Below, one piece after another: positions 1 through 3,278 of a stretch of DNA of 5,813 bases. A model generated the notes under the pieces. It saw only the letters and a program-made list of their open reading frames with translations, searched no databases and was not told the origin of the DNA. Location: assembly GCA_016782355.1 (NCBI GenBank), contig JADHYP010000088.1, positions 1-5,813 of the forward strand, in the 5' to 3' direction. The DNA comes from Candidatus Syntropharchaeum sp. GTDB lineage: Archaea; Halobacteriota; Syntropharchaeia; Alkanophagales; Methanospirareceae. The translations under genes were made by a program, and so were the position numbers. Each line of letters starts with the position of its first letter. Position 1 is the stretch's first letter.

Positions 1-53
1 GAATCTAAGCTCAATCTCACTTAATTATCCCCGAATCAATTTTACACCCATAT

Positions 54-70
54 CGAAAGCTTTAAATATA
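54..70 (+). promoter_or_regulatory. Archaeal BRE/box A promoter of the transposase
   Basis: A purine-rich BRE-like CGAAAG is followed by the box A TTTAAATA (61-68). The centre of the box lies about 26 bases before the ATG at 91, which is the usual distance from an archaeal TATA box to the transcription start. The mRNA would therefore begin at or next to the start codon and be leaderless. This agrees with the lack of any Shine-Dalgarno sequence before the ATG. The site is nearly identical to the one at 1384-1401. Confidence 0.7.
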
Positions 71-90
71 GTGTGCAATTTGAACATTAC

Positions 91-474
91 ATGGCATTTA
101 TTCGCGCCCAGAAGCGCAAGACAAAAAAAGGTGTCAGAACCTACTACTATCTGGTAGAAAACAAGCGGGAAAACGGGAAGGTCAAACAAAAGGTTCTGAA
201 ATATCTTGGAACAAAACCGGGCAGAATAAGCGTAGATTTGACAGTGGAACAATGCAGGGCAATTTTAGGAAACTCTATCCTTTCTACTGCCACGTCCGAG
301 GAACTTAAGAGAAAACTCCAGGAAACGGGCATTTGTGTTCCGGAGGGGGCAATCGAGAAGATTATTTTCAGTTTCGATGTCCCCCCAAAAACGTGTTCCC
401 TCATACTCATCCACCACCACCTGAAAAATACGAACCCGAAGAGAAAGAATGTCCCAAATGTGGTCGAGTTTTAA
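91..474 (+). CDS. Transposase, N-terminal part (0 frame)
   Basis: This is the N-terminal segment of an IS transposase. I place the start at ATG 91 rather than the upstream GTG at 73, because ATG 91 sits where a leaderless transcript from the box A at 61-68 would begin and gives MAFIRAQKRK, typical of this family. Residues 14-40 carry the hallmark Tyr-rich strand and basic stretch (YYYLVENKRENGKVKQK then KYLG), probably a DNA-binding or N-terminal fold. A helical region follows to about residue 97. After the C6A5 run at 381-391 (codons 97-101) the 0 frame yields an unconvincing tail ending at 474, whereas the -1 frame continues with a proline-rich linker and a CPKC zinc knuckle. The last 30 or so residues of this frame are therefore probably not native sequence. 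It is likely non-functional alone. Confidence 0.6.
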   Translation: MAFIRAQKRKTKKGVRTYYYLVENKRENGKVKQKVLKYLGTKPGRISVDLTVEQCRAILGNSILSTATSEELKRKLQETGICVPEGAIEKIIFSFDVPPKTCSLILIHHHLKNTNPKRKNVPNVVEF

Positions 475-1352
475 GTTTTGAAAAGACACGGAAACGGCGA
501 CTCGTGACTCCCGATAAGGACACAAAAGTGGTAGAAGTAATTTTGAAATATTTCACCGCCGTGCATCTGGAGTGTCCCCCACAGATAATTTGCCACTTTC
601 ATTTCCTGCGTGCATTGGGCAACCGCCTGTTTAAGTATTATGAACGGTGTCTGAAATCAGAAAAGCACGTTGAGCAACTGGTAGAAAGATGCATAAACGC
701 CTGGAACCGGGTTGCTATTGCGTATGACGTCCACGGGGTTTTGAAAAGATTGCATAAATCGAGTTACAGGTTGGCAAAATATGCGGAGATTCTGCAGGAA
801 CGAGAGGTTTGGTTTAAGAAAGCAAGACAGGCTTTGAGATGGAAAAATGGTCCAATTCCGCTCAGTACAAAAGTACGCTGGAGCGATGGGGAACTGAAAG
901 CAGCCAGAAAGGGGATTGATGCCTTTTTAGAAGAAATAAGTTCGAATCGAAAAGAGGGATTAGCCTTTAAAGGTAAGAGGTCTCATCTTTTGCGTGCTTT
1001 CGGCACGATTGAGCAGACGTTTACCGAGAATCGGGAGAGGTTGTTGGCACCTAACGTTGAGGTTCAAACTCCAAAAGGAAAGAGAGTGATCAAGCTGGAG
1101 AGAACAAATAACGGTGTTGAGCAGGATTTTCGCGCTATCCGGAGGCATGGCAGAAGATTGAAGGGAAATAAGGATGTTGAGGATCTTGTTCAAAAAGAGG
1201 GGGTTGGACTTTTGCTGCTGTTGAATATGGAGGTTGATGAATATGTTAAAACGGTGTATGGTTCATGGGATACGATGGGGAAAAGGTTTGCAGAGGTTAA
1301 AAAGGAGTCTTTGGCTGATGTTGAGAAGATCCTTGATGGGTCCAACCGTTGA
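333..1352 (+). CDS. Transposase, C-terminal part (-1 frame), internally deleted
   Basis: This frame holds the rest of the transposase. The ATG at 333 is an in-frame start only by chance, since homologous-looking sequence begins near 390, after the frame change. In order it shows a proline-rich linker (HPPPPEKYEPEE analogue), a CPKCG zinc knuckle (450-464), and ECP (570-578), where a second knuckle should be CPxC. ECP is followed almost at once by PQIICHFHFLRALG (579-620). In related transposases, as I remember them, CHFHFLR comes after a long stretch that carries the first two catalytic Asp residues, so roughly 150-200 residues seem to be lost. A long basic helical region follows, then NNGVEQDFRAIRRHGRRLKG (around 1110-1170), whose Glu (codon 1119-1121) is a candidate for the third DDE residue. 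The protein should be catalytically dead, though DNA binding is not excluded. Confidence 0.6.
   Translation: MCSGGGNREDYFQFRCPPKNVFPHTHPPPPEKYEPEEKECPKCGRVLSFEKTRKRRLVTPDKDTKVVEVILKYFTAVHLECPPQIICHFHFLRALGNRLFKYYERCLKSEKHVEQLVERCINAWNRVAIAYDVHGVLKRLHKSSYRLAKYAEILQEREVWFKKARQALRWKNGPIPLSTKVRWSDGELKAARKGIDAFLEEISSNRKEGLAFKGKRSHLLRAFGTIEQTFTENRERLLAPNVEVQTPKGKRVIKLERTNNGVEQDFRAIRRHGRRLKGNKDVEDLVQKEGVGLLLLLNMEVDEYVKTVYGSWDTMGKRFAEVKKESLADVEKILDGSNR
381..391 (+). other. Frame change / candidate -1 slippery site in transposase
   Basis: The run CCCCCCAAAAA is where coding sense passes from the 0 frame (codons starting at 91) to the -1 frame. In the 0 frame, bases 384-390 read C CCA AAA, which matches the X XXY YYZ form of a programmed -1 ribosomal frameshift site, and C CCC CCA (381-387) also allows re-pairing. 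Some IS elements make their transposase this way. I see no clear downstream pseudoknot or internal Shine-Dalgarno enhancer. A simple indel in a homopolymer, biological or from sequencing, explains the data as well. Confidence 0.5.
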
Positions 1353-1383
1353 TGGTTGTTATAGGTAGAATGGGAACAAACGA

Positions 1384-1401
1384 CCGAAAAGCTTAAATAT
1401 A
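1384..1401 (+). promoter_or_regulatory. Archaeal BRE/box A promoter of the AIM24-like gene
   Basis: CCGAAAAG (BRE-like) is followed by the box A CTTAAATAT (1392-1400). The expected transcription start is about 1421-1423, leaving a leader of about 30 bases before ATG 1453. A weak GGTG (1439-1442) lies 10 bases before the start codon. The element matches the promoter at 54-70 at nearly every position, which reflects consensus but could also be a duplicated segment. Confidence 0.65.
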
Positions 1402-1452
1402 CCTAACGTTAGATGTGGGTAGTAAGAATATAGATTCGGGTGGGTTGTAAAT

Positions 1453-1776
1453 ATGGAATACGAAATAATTGGGGATAATCTCCAGATGGTCGTTACGAAA
1501 ATATCTTCTGGAGAGATGGTCTATGGCGAGGCGGGTGCGATGATCTACATGAGCGACAACATGCAGATGAATGCAAAGGCAAAAGGTGGTTTTCTGAAGG
1601 GAATCAAGCGTAAACTTGCCGGTGAAACGTTCTTTACCTTGAGGGGTCCCGGGCACGTGATTCTGCAATCTATGACGATAGCGAACTTAGCTGCCGCGCT
1701 CAGACCTTTCATGCCTTCGGGAACATCAGGAAGGAGCGGTTCACCGCTCAGTATTGGCGGATTGCTTAGGGATTGA
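1453..1776 (+). CDS. Short AIM24/TIGR00266-family protein lacking the central region
   Basis: The 107-residue product has the start of AIM24/TIGR00266 proteins: MEYEIIGDNLQ, then a strand region, GEAGAMIYMSDNMQM (25-39) with the hallmark EAGAM, and KGGFLKGIKRKLAGETFF (44-61). It then passes directly to LRGPGHVILQSMTIANLAAALRPFMP (63-88), which is normally near the C-terminus, and ends in a Gly/Ser-rich tail (GGLLRD). Family members are usually about 220-260 residues, so about 120-130 central residues are missing, in frame, around codons 59-64. The family has a double beta-fold and no firmly known biochemical role; some members are linked to membranes or mitochondrial organisation. ATG 1453 gives the exact family N-terminus. 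The gene has its own promoter and terminator. It may be a decaying copy or a genuine mini-version; the open frame and intact signals leave the second option open. Confidence 0.8.
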   Translation: MEYEIIGDNLQMVVTKISSGEMVYGEAGAMIYMSDNMQMNAKAKGGFLKGIKRKLAGETFFTLRGPGHVILQSMTIANLAAALRPFMPSGTSGRSGSPLSIGGLLRD

Positions 1777-1780
1777 AATA

Positions 1781-1811
1781 AAAGGAAATCCCCTTTCTAT
1801 TTTTCTTTTTC
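1781..1811 (+). terminator. Terminator after the AIM24-like gene
   Basis: AAAGG (1781-1785) pairs with CCTTT (1792-1796) around a 6-base loop. It is followed by TATTTTTCTTTTTC. T-runs alone can terminate archaeal RNA polymerase, and this one begins about 20 bases after the TGA. The stem is weak; the T-runs are the main evidence. Confidence 0.6.
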
Positions 1812-1834
1812 ATATTATTAGTTTCACTTTTTGC

Positions 1835-1845
1835 GTTTATATAAC
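1835..1845. promoter_or_regulatory. Possible TATA box in T-rich spacer
   Basis: GTTTATATAAC is a near-palindromic TATA-type box that could work in either direction. Rightward, transcription would begin near 1866, just before the inverted repeat at 1871-2026, so the repeat would be at the 5' end of a long leader for the PHP gene. No clear BRE precedes it, so this is tentative. Confidence 0.3.
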
Positions 1846-1870
1846 TTTTTCTCCTTCTCCGCTAAAGTAA

Positions 1871-2026
1871 AAACCACGAGATTTCACGAGATGGACACAA
1901 GAAAATCAACCAATACGGTTCTAGCGTGAGGTGTCATAGGCAAGATGAAAAATTGCAAGATGCAAAAGCATTTTAAACCCCCATTAAATCTTGTTTTCTC
2001 GTGAAAATCCGTGTAATCTTGTGGTT
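1871..2026. repeat. Imperfect inverted repeat, 33-35 base arms, 88-base spacer
   Basis: The left arm (1871-1905, beginning AAACCACGAGATTTCACGAG) and the reverse complement of the right arm (1994-2026, beginning AACCACAAGATTACACGG) align over about 33 bases with roughly six mismatches and one gap. The arms have an internal period of about 10 bases built on CACGAGA, a style of dispersed intergenic repeat seen in many environmental archaea and bacteria. The spacer (1906-1993) holds smaller near-repeats (GCAAGATG twice, at about 1940-1961) and a TTGCA-AGA-TGCAA stem. The whole could fold into a long hairpin in RNA. There are no transposase-like features, so it could be a MITE-like or palindromic intergenic element. 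Confidence 0.65.
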
Positions 2027-2033
2027 ATAAAAT
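2021..2033 (+). promoter_or_regulatory. TATA-like box before the PHP gene, within the repeat end
   Basis: GTGGTTATAAAAT contains TTATAAAA (2025-2032). A start about 26 bases from its centre would fall near 2054, giving a leader of about 14 bases before ATG 2068. It overlaps the right end of the inverted repeat. A second AT-rich candidate, CTATATAATTA (2047-2057), is placed less well. No Shine-Dalgarno sequence precedes the ATG, consistent with a very short leader. Confidence 0.45.
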
Positions 2034-2067
2034 AAGCTAAACACCAACTATATAATTACGACGAACG

Positions 2068-2742
2068 ATGCCTCTAACCATAACGCTAACCCTCGACCTG
2101 CACGTGCATACGAATTACTCGCATGATGGACATGACTCAATTGAAAAAATATTAAAAAGTGCGATAGCGAAAAAGCTCGATGGCGTAGCAATATGCGACC
2201 ACGACACGATGGAAGGTTTTTTTGCGGCACGAAAATACGTAGTCGATAACCATCTGGATTTGATAATCATCCCGGGCATAGAAGTAACGACTTCTGAAAG
2301 TCATTTAATCGTGCTCGGCTTGGAAGAAGGATTAGAGAAGGGCTTATCGCTGGAAGAAACGATAAGAATAGCGAGACAGAAAGAGAAGAAAGGCACAGTT
2401 GTAATTATCGCACCGCATCCTTATCATCCGTTCCGCCACAGCATTGGTAACCTTTGCACGCATTCCGGCATAGATGCAATAGAAATCTTCAATTCCAGAT
2501 ATTTCTTCGGCGTTGCGAATAAAATAGCGAGCGGAAAGGCAACTCGAAATAACGTCACCGCAGTTGCGGGAAGCGATGCACATTCCGCGGAATGCGTTGG
2601 TCTTGCGACTATTGAAGTTGAAGTTGAAACAGAGCAAAAGCCAGAACACGAAGCGATATTGAGGATGATAAAAGAAGGAAACGTAAGGATAAAGAGTTGT
2701 AAGAGAACGCCTTTTTGGGTTTATTTCAAGCAATTATTGTGA
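2068..2742 (+). CDS. PHP-domain metal-dependent phosphoesterase
   Basis: This intact 224-residue protein is a single PHP domain (polymerase and histidinol phosphatase superfamily), a cytosolic hydrolase that removes or cleaves phosphate esters using a two- or three-metal centre. All the usual metal ligands are visible: DLHVHTNYSHDG (10-21; H12, H14, D20), CDHDTMEG (43-50; H45), PGIEVTT (69-75; E72), APHPYHPFRH (115-124; H117) and AGSDAHS (167-173; D170, H172). EIFNSR (139-144) is the conserved strand of the C-terminal half seen in the YciV/TrpH-like branch, some members of which act on nucleoside 3',5'-bisphosphates or short RNA ends. The substrate here cannot be told from sequence. The length is normal for the small archaeal forms. 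ATG 2068 is the only start close to DLHVH. It stands alone between two repeat-rich spacers, so the neighbours give no functional hint. Confidence 0.9.
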   Translation: MPLTITLTLDLHVHTNYSHDGHDSIEKILKSAIAKKLDGVAICDHDTMEGFFAARKYVVDNHLDLIIIPGIEVTTSESHLIVLGLEEGLEKGLSLEETIRIARQKEKKGTVVIIAPHPYHPFRHSIGNLCTHSGIDAIEIFNSRYFFGVANKIASGKATRNNVTAVAGSDAHSAECVGLATIEVEVETEQKPEHEAILRMIKEGNVRIKSCKRTPFWVYFKQLL

Positions 2743-2816
2743 TTAAAACCTTAACTTTACCAAAAACGATTTTAAAGAAAGGTGAATTTTGGAATTGGCT
2801 TGACATTGTCAGATTA

Positions 2817-2844
2817 ACCGCGGAGTTCACGGAGAACGCAGAGG
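2817..2844 (+). repeat. CGGAG-type dispersed repeat, about 9-base period
   Basis: ACCGCGGAGTTCACGGAGAA followed by CGCAGAGG can be read as three 9-base units (CGCGGAGTT, CACGGAGAA, CGCAGAGGA). It resembles the arm at 1871-1905 (ACCACGAGATTTCACGAGAT) in phase and orientation. With the inverted-sense copy at 2927-3017 it makes a second facing pair like that at 1871-2026. Confidence 0.5.
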
Positions 2845-2926
2845 ATGTATTTAGAGGGTTAGAGGGTTATGTTTTAGGGTTACTAAAGGTGAGGGTACTA
2901 ACGAATATATGAACTACATGGATATT

Positions 2927-3017
2927 CTTGTTTTTCTCGTGAAATAAACCCTTTCCGGGTTTGCGGGGACGTGGGCAGAGCCCACGATGTGTAATCGTGT
3001 GGTTATAAAAGGAGCTA
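2927..3017 (-). repeat. Second copy of the repeat right arm, interrupted by a hairpin insert
   Basis: The outer parts (2927-2944, CTTGTTTTTCTCGTGAAA, and 2989-3017, GTGTAATCGTGTGGTTATAA then AAGGAGCTA) match 1990-2039 almost base for base. In the earlier copy these parts are separated by only about 4 bases. Here 44 bases (2945-2988) intervene. Similarity continues past the arm through TTATAAAA and NNAGCTA, so the shared unit is longer than the inverted-repeat arm itself. Confidence 0.65.
2946..2986. repeat. Two GC-rich hairpins inserted in the repeat
   Basis: AAACCC (2946-2951) pairs with GGGTTT (2957-2962) around a 5-base loop. CGTGGGC (2970-2976) pairs perfectly with GCCCACG (2980-2986) around the loop AGA. 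The GC content is well above that of the surrounding spacer. The form recalls REP-like palindromes. No T-run follows, so it is not an obvious terminator. Confidence 0.6.
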
Positions 3018-3037
3018 TTTTGTCTCAAACCAAAAAA

Positions 3038-3054
3038 TCGAAAGGTTTATTATC
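3038..3054 (+). promoter_or_regulatory. Candidate upstream promoter of the surface-protein gene
   Basis: TCGAAAGG (BRE-like) precedes the box A TTTATTAT (3045-3052), with an expected transcription start near 3073-3075. This would give the surface-protein gene a leader of about 205 bases that includes the hairpins at 3203-3241. An alternative TATA box at 3238-3246 would give almost no leader. The TTATAAAA at 3003-3010 in the repeat is a further candidate. Confidence 0.5.
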
Positions 3055-3078
3055 AGGAAAAAAACGAAAAACATTTTG

Positions 3079-3207
3079 TTAATGACAAAGAATTTCTCTA
3101 TTGATGTCAACTTCCGTTTTTTCATTCAGTATGCATGTGCAAATAGATAGATTTTCATCGTAGTTGAAAAATGGATATTCTCGATGCCTTAAACATTTCA
3201 CGTTCAT
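3079..3207 (-). CDS. Possible small protein, antisense to the surface-protein leader
   Basis: A 42-codon ORF (MNVKCLRHREYPFFNYDENL and so on, ending EILCH) runs leftward from ATG 3207. I do not recognise it. It has four cysteines and two histidines, with CTC near the middle and a C-terminal CH, which could bind metal, but this is speculation. The near-palindromic TATA at 3238-3246, read leftward, would start transcription near 3216, about 9 bases before this ATG. A longer upstream ATG (3288) would run through the neighbouring gene's start and seems unlikely. It could easily be a chance ORF. Confidence 0.2.
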   Translation of the reverse strand: MNVKCLRHREYPFFNYDENLSICTCILNEKTEVDINREILCH

Positions 3208-3241
3208 CCCTTCGGATGAAAGCGCTGAGGAGGGGCGCTTT
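3203..3241 (+). promoter_or_regulatory. Two adjacent hairpins in the leader of the surface-protein gene
   Basis: TTCATCC (3203-3209) pairs perfectly with GGATGAA (3214-3220) around CTTC. AAAGCGC (3219-3225) pairs perfectly with GCGCTTT (3235-3241) around TGAGGAGGG. The stems share two bases (3219-3220), so they compete at their ends or stack as shorter stems. The second loop carries a GAGGAGG resembling a Shine-Dalgarno sequence, about 30 bases before the real one. It may be a regulatory leader or an mRNA-stabilising 5' structure. It does not match a riboswitch class I recognise. Confidence 0.45.
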
Positions 3242-3247
3242 ATAAGT
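3236..3247. promoter_or_regulatory. Near-palindromic TATA box
   Basis: CGCTTTATAAGT contains CTTTATAAG, which reads almost the same on both strands. Rightward, it would place the transcription start near 3268, at the end of the ribosome binding site, which would remove most of that site from the mRNA. Rightward use is therefore doubtful, unless the start is a few bases earlier. Leftward, it suits the small antisense ORF at 3079-3207. Confidence 0.3.
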
Positions 3248-3260
3248 ACACAAACAAATA

Positions 3261-3268
3261 GGAGGTGA
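3261..3268 (+). promoter_or_regulatory. Strong ribosome binding site of the surface-protein gene
   Basis: GGAGGTGA is an exact complement of the archaeal 16S rRNA 3' end and lies 10 bases before ATG 3279. It is the only strong Shine-Dalgarno sequence before a gene in the window. It fixes the start of the surface protein and fits a highly translated product with a leadered mRNA. Confidence 0.9.
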
Positions 3269-3278
3269 AAAAGAAAAA

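Larger units (their letters stand above)
91..1352 (+). mobile_element. Degenerate insertion-sequence remnant (transposase gene)
   Basis: The two overlapping reading frames here make up one transposase gene of an insertion sequence, roughly 420 codons if read through one -1 frame change. The N-terminus (YYYLVENKRENGKVKQK, KYLG) resembles the start of IS1634/IS4-like transposases. The later CHFHFLR and NNGVEQDFRAIRRHGRRLKG motifs resemble the second half of large archaeal DDE transposases. The stretch between a broken zinc ribbon and CHFHFLR is much shorter than I expect, so the first two catalytic aspartates are probably missing. The element ends are not established: the only inverted match I see across the flanks is CCCGAATC at 30-37 against GATTCGGG at 1433-1440, which is too short to prove terminal repeats. 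The family assignment is from memory of motifs, not a search. Confidence 0.7.
2743..3037. other. Gene-poor, repeat-rich spacer
   Basis: I see no credible gene here. A 65-codon open frame (2715-2912, +) overlaps the end of the PHP gene, lacks a promoter or ribosome binding site, and includes LTAEFTENAED, the characteristic mistranslation of a dispersed CGGAG-type repeat. The stretch contains repeat copies at 2817-2844 and 2927-3017, GGGTTA-like motifs at 2851-2882 and GC-rich hairpins at 2946-2986. No clear terminator for the PHP gene was found. Confidence 0.6.

Noticed and set aside
2344..2733. 129-codon leftward ORF opposite the PHP gene
   Set aside because: It lies opposite a full set of PHP metal-binding motifs, so it is a shadow frame.
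2715..2912. 65-codon + strand ORF overlapping the end of the PHP gene
   Set aside because: It has no promoter or ribosome binding site, and it includes LTAEFTENAED, a common false translation of CGGAG-type intergenic repeats.
2946..2986. Intrinsic terminator for the PHP gene
   Set aside because: The hairpins are strong but lie more than 200 bases after the stop codon, with no T-run after them.
1871..3017. CRISPR array suggested by several related repeats
   Set aside because: The copies are few, diverged, in both orientations and irregularly spaced, and a gene lies between them.
3082..3150. 22-codon + strand ORF just after the 3038-3054 promoter
   Set aside because: It is very short, has no recognisable features and no ribosome binding site. 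Its ATG lies about 9 bases from the predicted start, so a tiny leader peptide is possible but unsupported.
3214..3241. Hammerhead, C/D-box or k-turn RNA suggested by GGATGAAAGCGCTGAGGAGG
   Set aside because: The conserved cores do not match: there is no CUGAUGA with GAAA for a hammerhead, and no proper RUGAUGA with CUGA spacing for a C/D RNA.
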